From the NCBI GenBank assembly GCA_025677815.1, contig JAIXMP010000001.1, positions 1,984,001-2,048,000 on the forward strand: a stretch of 64,000 nucleotides of DNA, in the 5' to 3' direction. The translations under genes and the position numbers were made by a program. Source of the DNA: Phascolomyces articulosus. Its lineage: Eukaryota > Mucoromycota > Mucoromycetes > Mucorales > Lichtheimiaceae. This document shows positions 52,857-64,000 of this stretch, piece after piece; position 1 is the stretch's first letter; the number at the start of each line of letters is the position of its first letter. The notes under the pieces were generated by a model. It was not told where the DNA came from. It did not search any database and was given only the letters and a program-made list of their open reading frames with translations.

Positions 52857-55853
52857 ATGGCTATACAACAAGAGCCCAAAATTGATTTTAATTTTTATGA
52901 ACAACCTAGTACGATTTCTCATTTCGATGCCATTGTCGAAAGCTTACGTCAGGAATTAGAATCAGAAGGTGCAGACACGACGTTTACAGCACCAGGGCTT
53001 GCTCACTTTATAGCCAAATTCCAGCAATTCCAACAGGACGCCCTGAGTCCATTGATTGCTGAACAAGCAAGACAACAGCAAAATGAAATTACACCATCTC
53101 CATCAAATCCATTTCCTTCGCGCATTCCCGCGTCTTTTTTTCGCGTCGATAATACTTTAACAAAAAGTTCACCTCTTTACACCATTTTAAAAGCAGCATA
53201 TGGCTTCCAATCTGACAAGGATATTAGCGATTGGCAATTTGATGCAGCAGAAGAAAAACCTATATACTTAGAGCTTGTACAACACATCAAGCGATCGTTG
53301 GCATCGTCTAACGTATATAAAAGTCCAGTAGTTGCGCTTGATCAAGGTATTGATGCTACAACAAAATCTGAATTGGAGAAAAAGATTATAGAATTGGGTG
53401 GTAAGTTTTAGTTATTATTATTTTATATACAAAAATATATAAACGATTACATTTTTTCTCTCTTTTCATTTCAACATGTGAAAGAAAAAAAAAGGGAAAT
53501 GAAGAAAAGGAATAGCTATTCATCAATGGTGGCCGGGGGTGTTTTCTATATAATTAAAAAATAACCTTTGTATATAGGTAGTGTATCTAGTAATACTTCA
53601 ACTGCGACACACGTCGTATACAATGAAGAACAACAGTCAAAACAAGACGATAAACGCGCTTTTCGAACACTGGAAAAGAAGGATGGAAAAACATTTGTAC
53701 ATTGGGTGTGTTTACCTGATTCACACGATTCTTGGATCAACGAAAATGAACAACAACAATATCAAGAAGTTGTCAAGGACACTGTTACCACACAACAACC
53801 ACAACAAACATCGGTAAACATGAGTTGGATCAATGATAGTTATAATTATAACGAATGGATGGATCCGGCTGACTACACTGTTCAAGAAGATAAAGCAAGT
53901 CCAAAATCAGGTGTGAAGCGTACAATGGAAGAAAGTGCATCGTTTACCGATGAAGCAGGACCAACCAAAAAATCACGTACACCACAGCCCAATGAAGATA
54001 AACATACTACATCAGCTCCTGTTACATCAACAACAGATGCTGTACCTGCACCAACAACAGAGGCAGTAACAACCACATCAGAAGCAGAACCAATGGAAAT
54101 AAATGAAGCAAACGGCGTTAACGGTGCTGAATCAGCTATAATTCAACAAAGACAACGAGATGCTGCTCGTAAATACATCTCCATACAAACACACGAAATC
54201 ATTATTCCTTCCTATGCAGCTTGGTTTGATATTAGTGAGATTCACGACATAGAACGACGATCTTTACCTGAATTTTTTAACAACCGAAACCAATCTAAGA
54301 CACCTTCAGTCTATAAGGATTATCGTGATTTTATGGTCAACACATATCGCTTAAATCCAGTTGAATATCTTACCGTAACGGCTTGTAGACGTAATATGAC
54401 GGGTGATGTGTGTGCAATCATTCGTGTTCATGCCTTTTTAGAACAATGGGGTCTAATTAATTATCAGGTAAAAATATCAAAAAATGGGATTTTAGTTATG
54501 GGTATTGTATTCCTCCCTCATTAGAAGTAAAATTCATATTATATTTTATCTTTTATCGTTTAGGTTGATCCTGATGCCAAACCATCCAACATTGGTCCTC
54601 CATTCTCTGGCCAATTCAAAATTATTGCCGACATGCCAAAAACAATCACCAACGCCAACCCAATTGCCGCAGAAACGAACGAAAAGGAGGGTACTTCAAA
54701 AGAAAATGACAGGGAAGAGGATTCAAAGGCATCTGTCAAATTGGATCCCAATTTGGAATTACGACACAACATTTATGATACACCAGCATCAGAACCTACT
54801 GCCACCGAATCTACTGCTGATAAAGATTGTGTATCATGCTCTAAACCATGTGGCAAGGAAAGATATTGTAAAGACGAGACTTACCTTTGCAATGGCTGTT
54901 ACAAGGAAAAGAAATTGCCACCTAATACCACCATTGAAGAATTTTCAGAGGATCAACGAGATGAAGTATCACAAACCAAAAAGGAACCATGGACAGAGCA
55001 AGAAGATTTGTTATTATTAGAAGGTTTGCGCATGTTTGAAGATGATTGGAACGCAGTGGCAGATCATGTTGGTACCCGATCACGCGATGAATGTATTCTT
55101 CATTATCTTCACTTGCCAATTGATGACCCTCATGTCGACAAGGAAATTGCAAAATTGGGTCTACTTCAATTGGGTAAATCCAAGGGCACCGAAAACCCCA
55201 TTATGTCAGTTGTTGCTTTCTTAGCTTCCACCGTAAAGCCAGAAGTTGCTGCAGCTGCTGGACAACAACGAGAACCTGAAAAGACAGAGGAGGAAAAGAA
55301 GGTTGAGATACAAGAAGGATCAGTAACAGAAAAGGATGATAAAAAACAAGCAGAAAAGGAAAAAGCTGTTGCTGAAAAGAAACGAGAAGAAGAAAATGAA
55401 GAAGCGCGCAAGGCAACATATAATTTGATCCGTACCAAGCTGCGTTATTTTGAGACCAAAGTGTCACAGTATGAAAAATTGGAAGAGTTTGTGGAAGAAG
55501 AACGACGAAAATTGGAACGTGAACGATACCAACTCAACATTGATCGTTTAGCATTAAAGGATCAAATTACCCAAGTCCAACGTGAAGTGGCAAAACGCGG
55601 TAATACTTCAAGTGCAAATAGCATTACACCCGCACAAATACAACAACAAATCGCTGGTGGTGCCATGGGAGGTGGTGCTGGAAACCAAATGTATATGAAT
55701 GCTGGAGGACAACCTAATCCAATGCAAATGCAACAACATCACAACCAACAGCAACAGTTCCAAATGCAAATGCAACGACAAATGCAAGCTCAACAAGGTC
55801 ATCAATTCCAACCACCACCACCAGGGCATAATTATAATATGATGTCATTTTAA
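52857..55853 (+). CDS. SWI3: SWI3/RSC8/SMARCC-type chromatin remodelling subunit
   Basis: Three exons (52857-53400, 53578-54467, 54564-55853) give 907 aa. Order of parts: a SMARCC-like N-terminal module ('IDFNFYEQPSTISHFDAIVE', 'KKDGKTFVHWVCLPDSHDSW', 'NYNEWMDPADYTVQEDK'), an acidic, Thr-rich linker, SWIRM (about 382-480: 'HEIIIPSYAAWFDISEIHDI', 'YRDFMVNTYRLNPVEYLTVT'), a ZZ-like zinc finger with C-x2-C pairs (about 565-597: 'CVSCSKPCGKERYC'), SANT (about 617-667: 'EPWTEQEDLLLLEGLRMFED'), a Glu/Lys coiled coil (about 730-815), and a Gln/Met-rich tail. Such proteins are dimeric scaffolds of SWI/SNF or RSC. The sequence does not decide between those complexes. Confidence 0.94.
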
Positions 55854-55943
55854 GTTTTAGCTTTTTTTTTTTCTATATATTCTCTTTCTCTTCTTTCGCT
55901 TTCTTAGTAGATATACATTTATTCCATTAAAAAAATACAAATT

Positions 55944-57668
55944 TTATTTCGCAACTTTGTTGTAAAAGTTGCTTCGTTTCAAACCCATGGCCGTTTTATA
56001 AGGTGCAGTAATGGGAGGCTGCAAGGGATCGCGTGATTTATGAGTTTCCTATATTTTATACATTGGGAAGAATATAAAAAATAACATTTAGTTTAATCCA
56101 AATAATGGTACATTTGTTGAATATTTACTTACATCAAGTGGGTATGTTCGATCAGCATCATAACCACTATTTGAAATAGAAAAAATTGAGTGATATGCTC
56201 TTTTCAAAATTCACTACTAACACTCCATCTTACTTTAAATCACCACATGCTGTGAAGGGTACAATAACTCTATTTGATCCGACTAATTCATTCATATTGC
56301 CTATATCCATCGTAGTCATTATTTTGTTATTAATATCCAAAACCCTTCTGTTATATAAATGCAAAAACGATACATGTTCGCTTGTTTTTTTTTTTAATAA
56401 AAATGAAAAGTTGAATACCTACCATATTGCATGTCAAGTAATGGATTGGCCATATTTGGCACATAACCTTCGGGTGGCTGATAATCCTGACAAACGATAA
56501 ATGCCTCTATAATTTCCATCCATATTATTAATAAATAACCCATTTTTAATCAAATCTCCCAAGATATTTAAATAATTTTTTTTTACCTATACTAGAATTA
56601 CGCGAACTTCTTGGCTTACTACATGTTACTGTAGGAAAGAAGATCTTAAGTTGTGAATATAAAAGTGTAATATCTTTGCCACGGAAGATTTTTGCTACAA
56701 AAGTACCACCAGGACGAAGCACATGTGTTGTGATATTTAATGCCTAAAAGTCCCCCATTTTCCTCTCAGTCGTTAAATACTTAATCTCCATATAACTCAC
56801 CCATCCCTCCCTTCCACGTTTTGTTTTTCAAAAGAACTTACAGCGAGTAATAATTGGGCTTGAATATATTCATCCATATCATGAAGACCAGTAACTGAAT
56901 GAAATAATACACAAACAGAATGAATAAACAACATTTTTTATGCGTAAGAAAAAAATTACTCTTACCATCTGGTGCACCATCACAAATTACGATATCTGAT
57001 AATTGACCCTCAAAATATGAAATGATTTGGTCTGCTGTGGATTTTTTTGTAATATCACCTTGAAGTTGCACTACTCCATCCAGTGGTGCCTAAAAAAACA
57101 ATGCATAACATTACTGTCAGTGGGGTTTTCTTTTTTTTTCACAGTTTTACAAACACTGTACTATTACCATTGCCTGTAAATCAACAGCAACAATCTTGGG
57201 TGGTTCTTCTTGAGGATTCTTTGCGTGATTTTCACTATAGTATAAAATAGTTTTTTTTTTTTTCTCGAAAATGAGATGACAACAATTCATGATCACAACT
57301 ATTAAAATAAGCTCACCTTAGTTTTTTAGTCAATACTTGGGACCAACTTCCAGGAGCTGCGCATAGATCAACAGCACGATGAACACCTAAGTAGCAAAAG
57401 TAAACATGATAAGTTTATTTGGGTCACTAAAAAAAACACTTTTACACACACCTTCGAAAAGATTAAAGTCTTCGTCCAACTGTAACAACTTGAATGCACT
57501 TCGAGCGCGCCAACCTTGCTCTTTTGCTAAACGATAATACTAAAATATAATTCCAAAATGTTCCATTGAAATTCTTTGAGTATATTCTTTTCTTTGGCAA
57601 TGCAAGACACTCGAAAATAAAATAAAAACTCGTACCACATCGCGCTTGTCTTTTGACGATTTACCCAT
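55944..57668 (-). CDS. TRM7: tRNA 2'-O-ribose methyltransferase Trm7 (FTSJ1)
   Basis: Ten exons give 272 aa: 57636-57668, 57452-57539, 57317-57386, 57168-57234, 56966-57089, 56842-56894, 56587-56743, 56419-56506, 56133-56166, 55944-56048. SAM-dependent RrmJ-fold enzyme that methylates the anticodon loop (positions 32 and 34). It starts '[20 protein letters not shown]'. Catalytic K-D-K-E: K28 ('ARSAFKLLQ'), Asp in '[10 protein letters not shown]', Lys in '[10 protein letters not shown]', Glu in 'RNSSIEAFIV'. SAM motif '[14 protein letters not shown]'. It differs from the larger Spb1 (no DUF domain) and from mitochondrial Mrm2. It is the most intron-dense gene per codon here. It converges on the SWI3 gene with a 90-bp gap. 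Confidence 0.96.
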
Positions 57669-57845
57669 GGTGATCGATCAACCAGCTGTTTTTATTTTAA
57701 AGAGAAAAAAAAAACTAGTTTATTCCGCACTTTATAAAATTTGACAGATTTTGCATCATTTTTACACAGCCATCCTTTGGGGGTTACTACCATTATTTCT
57801 CCAGATAAACAACTACTAAATATTTATTGTTAGGGTGTATTAATA

Positions 57846-60137
57846 TCAGTCATCTATTTCCACATTTTCTATATTTTCCACCAATATATTATAAACCTTG
57901 AGTGTATTCGCTCCTGGCGTTCCGAATAGGTTTAAATTTGTTAAGGTTGTGTTTGCGGCAAGGTATTTTGCTGCTTCCTCTGTCATTTCCATATTACCGA
58001 GAAAAAGATTTGTCAATTTTGGTAGTTTTGAAATTAGTTCGGCAAATAATGCAAAGTCCTCTCCGGTCAGAGTACCAGTATTTCTTTCTGTTCCTGTGTT
58101 TCTTCCAGTTGCAAATATATACAGTTTTTCAAAGCTCTTAATCTTTGCTATTTCAAGTAGGACATTACGCCTGATACCTGGACAGAAGTTGAATCGTAAA
58201 TCTTGCAATGCACCATATTCTGGAAATTTTCTTGCAAGGTGTTGAAGAAAATGAATGAGTGGCCCAGTATTTTCTTTGGTGATGGTGAGAGTGTGGAAAG
58301 ACAAATAAGTAAGCTTTGCAAGTTGTGCGATAGCGGTGTATAACTTCTCTGCAACTTCAAAGTCCATAGTATCGTCTTCAACTAGGCTGCAAGATTCTAA
58401 TTCAAGTCGTTCTAGCGAAGGATATGAGTATAGCATAGTAGAAACATATCTAAGAATTTTGTTTTCATTTGCTGGGATTGTAATGTTTAGGTTGGTTAAT
58501 ATTGGCAGGTCTATAGTTGAAATAGATCCCCAGCTACTGGAATTACTGCTATCATTCGCGTTATAGGCAGGAATAAGGTGCATTGTTTTTAGTGTACTTT
58601 TACTTTTTTCAAAGTGTGGTAAAAGTGTTCGTACTGGTGTATTCCAAGGAGTCATTAGATACTGTAGACCACCGTTGTAATCATTATTACAAAGCCCATT
58701 ATTAGTATATACGTAATTGTCAACAGAGTGATAGTATTTTCCCCAACTGATTTAACTCATAATTGAATGCATCGGATACTTGAACTCCTTGCGCAGCGAA
58801 TGTTGTCAATTTGGGACAATAATCATAAAGAGTAGGTAAGATATCCTCCGTCATGTTTCGAATCATCAAAATCGATACTAAATAAAAAAAGCGTATATAA
58901 GGCGAGTGTCGAAAAAGCGATAGTAATTCATCAGGATTGGCCATCGGATATGTCAAATTGAGTGTAATGGCTCTCAATGCAGTTGTATGCGATAACTGAG
59001 TTAACTCTATAGTTGCTACTGATTTAACATTGAGATCCAGTGATGCTAAATTACGGCAACTCGAGAGGATAATTGCCAGGGGGACATTGACCATGGATAT
59101 TGAGGATAATCTTAGTTCAGTCAGTGTTTGACCAACGATATACAAGCCATGATGTGATAAATAGTCACTCATGTTGAAGTCTCGTTTCTCTAGTTATAAC
59201 TAGCGTTAATACGTAATTATTCATATATTTAGTTTTTGTTTTTTAAAAATAAACTTTTCTCTTGTTTAATTTGGTATTAAAAAAGATAAAAGCAGGAAGG
59301 AAACCCCAATATAAAATACGCACTTAATCAATAGCTATTGTGAAGAGATGCAGAAAGCGACTGCAGTTGAGAAAATTTATAAGTTTCGATATCGGTTAAG
59401 CACATTGTAAGCTCCTCAGGTTCAGCACTCGTGTCTATTTTCCTAACATACTGGGATACACTAGGGAACAAGCTTAAAGCGCGTTGACTTGTCCAAAATA
59501 GCTTATCACCAACCCTATTCATATATCGCCATGCTTCAGGACAAGTTTGTACAATCGCGCGCCATGTATGATTTACATCCATACAGATGTTTACTGTATC
59601 AATATTCAGGTATCCAAATATAATGCCAACAACATCGAGTGAAGCTTGTACAATGAAATCAATCCGTCGTTCTAATCGTTTCTTGATTGTATTCATCGTT
59701 TCGTAAACATAGCCATTTTGCTGATCAATATCACGTTCATTATCATCTAAGGTAGTTGCTCGTTGGAGACCTTTTTTAAGTATTGTGAGAGCTTGCTCTT
59801 GTTTTCCCTGCACAGAGTATATCTCTGCCACTGCTATATATCCTCGAATATTTGTTGGACTATGCTCTATCATCAACAGGGCATCTTGTAGTTCTTGTTC
59901 AATTTTTCCTTGTTTCTTCCAAGCCATACTCCGAGATTCCAGTAGGATGGCAGTTGATTTTAAAAGCCTGTTTATCATTTTTGTTGAATTATTGACCGCA
60001 GCATTGTAATGACCTTCATTTATATCGTGAATAGTATTAACATTGAGCTGATCAATTAAATGGGACAAACTTGACTCAATCATTTCTTTCGTGGCCGCTG
60101 GTACTGTTGCATCTGCTGGCGGTGTTTCTTTTGACAT
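57846..60137 (-). pseudogene. TPR/F-box/LRR protein gene with one stop and one frameshift
   Basis: ATG at 60137 opens 'MSKETPPADATVPAATKEMI'; a TPR region follows ('LESRSMAWKKQGKIEQEL', 'RGYIAVAEIYSVQGKQEQAL'), then an F-box-like block ('LDVVGIIFGYLNIDTVNIC', 'VNHTWRAIVQTCPEAWRYM') and LRRs. The frame meets TGA at 59328-59330. An intron (59190-59323, donor gtgcgt) would join the preceding exon to 'RDFNMSDYLSHHGLYIVG' in perfect phase, which makes the TGA a lone nonsense codon. A second break is one extra G in GGGGAAAA (plus-strand CCCC 58741-58744), after which the frame 'YYHSVDNYVYTNNGLCNN' continues into 57846-58655 ('MTPWNTPVRTLLPHF' to 'NIENVEIDD'). Either a recent pseudogene, or a weak GC donor before the TGA plus a sequence error. 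Confidence 0.7.
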
Positions 60138-60141
60138 TGTC

Positions 60142-60166
60142 AAAAAAAAAAAAAAAAAAAAAAAAA
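60142..60166. repeat. A25 homopolymer (T25 on the coding strand) next to a start codon
   Basis: The tract ends 4 bases upstream of the ATG of the TPR/F-box/LRR gene, on its 5' side. Confidence 0.95.
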
Positions 60167-60374
60167 CGAATGGTGGGTTTTGGGAGACAGTTTCCATACG
60201 AACATGCTTGTACCACTTCCATATTTGTAATTTTATAATGCCACAGACAGGAATTAGCTATCTCATGAAGTTTATTATTTATGCATATCGACGTTCAGCC
60301 AATGCCAAAGCTCAAAAATGTATAAACAAAGTTTTTATTGTAACAGAACAAATTGACAGCTTTGAAATATTACA

Positions 60375-62948
60375 TTATATGGGGTTTCCAACATTGATCT
60401 TGATAGCCTTGATTTGAGTGTAGTTTGCCTATAATAATAAAAAAATACTATGAGTATTACATGTTCAAAAGAATGACCACACTTGTAAAATACCTGTATC
60501 AACTTACCAAGGCATATTCACCATTTTCTCTACCAATACCACTTTGCTTGTAACCACCAAATGGACTGTTTTCAGTAATAATGTTATAGCAGTTGACCCC
60601 TAAGATAACACGCATAAGTACTTGATCAGTATAACTGCAAAATGACCATTATATTATACAGATCCGCATTCATCTAGCTTATTACATCCTATACTTACAA
60701 ATTGAACCAGCTTCAAGAGCATTGGAGATTGTAATTGCACGAGTAATATTTGAAGTATGAACAGCTGCAGCAAGACCATAAGTAGTATCATTAGCCTGGG
60801 CAACAACATCATCCACATCCTTGAATTTCGAGATTGCTACAACAGGACCAAAGATTTCTTCCTTCATGATACGCATATCGGGTTTGACATCTAGCGATAT
60901 ATATAACCCAATGAATTAATAAATTATAGAATAAAAGAAAAATTCTTGCTCCAGGTCACTGTTATTATCGTCATACCCGTAAAGATGGTTGGTTCAATGA
61001 AATAACCTGCATCTCCCACTTTATTTCCTCCAAGATAACATGTTGCACCTTCCTTCTTGCCAATGTCAATGTAATTCATTATACGGTTAAATTGACCTTC
61101 AGAAATTTGAGGACCCTATTATTATAATATATCATAATACACTATTAAGAACACCTCCGTAGCAACTTGATGGGTATCCACTTGAATATAGTAGCTCAAT
61201 TTTTTTTTATAAAAAACACTCACTTGGAAAGTATCTTCTTCAAATGGATTGCCAACTTTACCAGACAGAGCCAAAGCCTTGAACTTTTCGACAAACTTGT
61301 CATAAATTCCTTCTTGAACGTAGATTCTACTACCTATATATCATTATTGTATCCCAGTAGATGAATGAATCAGATTTTTATACAATTATTTATATATATA
61401 TAAATCAACGACGGCTATTCACCATCAAGATAATAAACATACCAGCGCAGCAAACCTATTGTTATCATGTTGTTAATAAAAATCAGCTCAAGTTTATAAA
61501 CCATCATGCACATGGTAAATGGTGTAAAATTTTAGCCTTACCTGACCAGCGTTGGCGTATATTCCAAGACGGGACCAGAACACCACTTCATCCAAGTTAT
61601 CAACATCATCAAAAATAATGTTGGGGGACTTGCCACCGAGTTCCAAAGTAACCTTCTTCAAATTGGTTTCAGCAGCAGCCTTCATAATGGCACGACCAGT
61701 GGCTAATGAACCTGTGAATGCAATCTTGGACACTTTCATGTGACGTGACAAAGCTTCACCAGCCTTGGGACCATAGCCAGTAATGATGTTGATAACACCA
61801 GGTGCTATTATTATTATATTACGAATATATGAATGGTATCATGTACATGTCAGTCATACAAAAAAAGATCATATCTAAATGATCTCTATATTCTAACTTA
61901 CGGAATCCAGCTTCCTTAATCAAAGCAGCAATCTTCAATGCAGACAAAGGAGTCAATTCAGAGGTTTTAATGACAATTGTATTACTTGTGGCAATAGCAG
62001 GAGCAATTTTCCATGCAAGCATAAGCATCTATATTACAAAAGCAACATGAGGTATTTGTTATTGTTTGCACATCCTCCAAGTATTTATAATATGTAATTT
62101 ATCTCAAAATTACAAAAATATAGGTAAACTTACAGGACCATTCCATGGGATAATGCCACCACACACACCAATTGGTTCGTGGACAGTATATGACAATTTA
62201 CCTTCTGTTTCAATAACTTTACCATGAAGTTTATCACAGAAACCAGCAAAATAACGCCTTCATAAATCAAATCATTGTTAATATCTAATCAATACGACTC
62301 CTTATGTTATTCCTTTGATAAACCTACAATTGATTAGCAACTCCAGGAATATCACCCCTTCTCGAGTTGGAAAGTGGTTTTCCATTATCTAAAGTTTCCA
62401 AATGTGCGAGATCTTCTCCATCACGTTCCACAAGATCAGCAAGCTTAAGCATAAGACGCGCACGTTCGCGTGGGTTACTTGTTTTCCATCCACCATAAAA
62501 TGCCTTATGAGCTGCTTCGACAGCCAGGTCCACTTCTTTAGCCTCGGCTATATAAAAAAAAATAACTGTTTGATCAGATTTCAAAGATATTCACGCATAG
62601 TAACAAGAAATACCGAACCTCTTGCATAAAAGGTATAAAAAAAACAGAGAAATGAAACTATATTCTATTTAATATGTACGTACCAGCTTGAACAGATGCG
62701 AGAACCTTTCCAGTTGCTGGATTAATTGTGTCAATGGTACTTGAGCCAGCAACAAATTCGTTGTTAATGAACAAACCGGTGTTCACTATATTAAACAAAT
62801 AATACCTTTAGTAAACTTGACGTGTTAAATAGTATATAGGTGCAATACGTATACATAACTTCTTTTATTTGCTTTTATTAACTCATTCTCATAACTTACA
62901 AGTAACCTTGTGACCATCTGGTGCAGTAATTTCGGTGATGAGCGACAT
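60375..62948 (-). CDS. NAD(P)-dependent aldehyde dehydrogenase
   Basis: Twelve exons give 494 aa: 62900-62948, 62684-62785, 62328-62547, 62134-62257, 61902-62028, 61542-61804, 61443-61455, 61224-61333, 60977-61115, 60699-60890, 60508-60599, 60375-60428. It oxidises aldehydes to acids. Motifs: '[20 protein letters not shown]', '[14 protein letters not shown]', Rossmann '[16 protein letters not shown]', general base E262 in '[14 protein letters not shown]', nucleophile C297 in '[17 protein letters not shown]', '[13 protein letters not shown]', and the end '[19 protein letters not shown]'. The 13-nt exon 61443-61455 carries Val-Cys-Cys-Ala, including the nucleophile. There is no presequence, so it is probably cytosolic. 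ALDH1/2-type class I is the best fit; the substrate is not known. Confidence 0.95.
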
Positions 62949-64000
62949 TTTTATAATAAAAAGGTTTTAATTTCTTGGGAGGAGAGAATTCAAAGTAAAA
63001 TGGGAAATGTGGAGGATCCTTTATATAGTTTTTGAAGGTGCTTAAACCCAAAATACTTCGGCACATGTCAGTGTGGGAATTTTAGCCGAAAGTTGATCCG
63101 CAAGTCGATATCATTCACAGGACCTAGATTTGTGCTAGTTCGGCATGAATTTTTTACATCCTCAGATGTTGACAATTCGCCAGTTAATAGTATACCTAAA
63201 AAGGAACAGCTGACGAGTTTACTTTTCTTAATGGAGAACTTTGGAAATATTAATCGATTAGGTGTGCTTTTCGAGTTACAAAACGCATCATTTGTTCCAT
63301 TATTCAGCTCTTCAATTTTATATACTGTAATATATATTCCCATCATTATATTACTGAGCACCGTGTTAGTTATATTTTATAAATCTTTACTTTTTTAAAA
63401 AGTCGGCACCGACACTATTGTAGGAAATGGTTTTCTAGAGAATATGATAAAAAAACAGGATTGGTGAAGGTTAACGGATTTAGGCAACGATGATACGCAG
63501 CAAAGTGTATTATGGAGTAATCTTTCCCGCTGTCAGTCCATTTATGGTGAAAGCGCGTTTATACCATTTAAATAATTCCATACTCTGAATGATGTTACAT
63601 GTAAATGTGCTGTTATTTTCTGACGGCATCAAAAGTAGATCCTACCATAAAATCACTTATCGGTATGAAAAAACAAAGCCTCCTCTATTATAAAAATGGC
63701 TATTATTCGACAGCAAGTTCTATAGAATATATTGTTATTTTTTATATCTTTTTAATAATTGAATATGGATTCACTTTTTTCTATTCTTCTTTGCAACTAA
63801 AATAACTACTAAACTCTCACACGCGAATGGTAGAGTGGCAAGGAATCGTTTCGATGTGGTACGCATCGGAATACCTAAAATAGAATTGTCATTTTCCACC
63901 CAATAATGCAAAAAGCTGGATTATTTATGTCATCTGGTAATTTACTCTAAATTGTATACACAAGAATTAGAAAAACTAACCTTATAAAAAATAAAAGCAG
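62949..64000. other. Upstream of ALDH gene; otherwise nothing recognised
   Basis: The first 100-150 bp are the probable ALDH promoter. The rest is AT-rich with overlapping open frames on both strands (for example 63068-63398) and no motif. Confidence 0.5.

Overview
The window looks like nuclear chromosomal DNA of an early-diverging filamentous fungus, most likely a member of the Mucorales (Mucoromycota); that placement is inference. The grounds are AT-rich intergenic DNA, many short GT-AG introns (mostly 50-130 nt), long CAT, CAA and AGT codon runs giving His-, Gln- and Ser-rich proteins, several F-box/leucine-rich-repeat genes and relics, and worn fragments of pogo-like, Tc1/mariner-like and LINE elements. 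All gene models below were spliced by eye; every listed exon chain closes in phase and reads through to a stop, except where a break is described.

Layout. 1-5110: the 3' part of HSP90 converges with a TM9SF/EMP70 membrane protein gene. 5111-12922: a poor region holding decayed F-box/LRR genes, including two diverged tandem copies of one unit. 12923-21083: three regulatory genes on the + strand, namely a bHLH transcription factor with a very long acidic loop, a HAL/NPR-type kinase with DFD in place of DFG, and a protein joining an INO80-subunit-F/TBRG1-like coiled segment to an FY-rich (FYRN/FYRC) module. 21084-28153: a transposon graveyard (pogo-like, LINE and Tc1/mariner-like fragments) around one small unknown membrane protein gene. 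28154-32459: PRP43 and proteasome subunit alpha-2 in tandem. 32837-39769: a membrane-anchored ubiquitin protease (UBP1/USP30 type), an unknown Ser/Thr-rich protein and an F-box/LRR protein. 40341-42857: QCR7 and an enoyl-CoA isomerase-like protein. 42858-49595: a gene desert of about 6.7 kb. 49596-52516: NDUFS8 and mitochondrial ribosomal protein S5, transcribed divergently. 52857-57668: a SWI3/SMARCC-type chromatin remodeller subunit converging on the tRNA methyltransferase TRM7. 57846-60137: a TPR/F-box/LRR gene broken by one in-frame stop and one frameshift. 60375-62948: a 12-exon aldehyde dehydrogenase with a 13-nt exon that carries the catalytic cysteine. 62949-64000: nothing recognisable.

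No operon logic applies. Themes are mitochondrial respiration and translation (QCR7, NDUFS8, uS5m), ubiquitin and proteasome function (UBP1-like, alpha-2, F-box proteins) and chromatin or RNA processing (SWI3, FYR protein, PRP43, TRM7). I found no rRNA, tRNA or CRISPR. The strongest leads for something undescribed are the FYR/INO80F-like protein, the bHLH loop, the DFD kinase and the birth-and-death F-box family.
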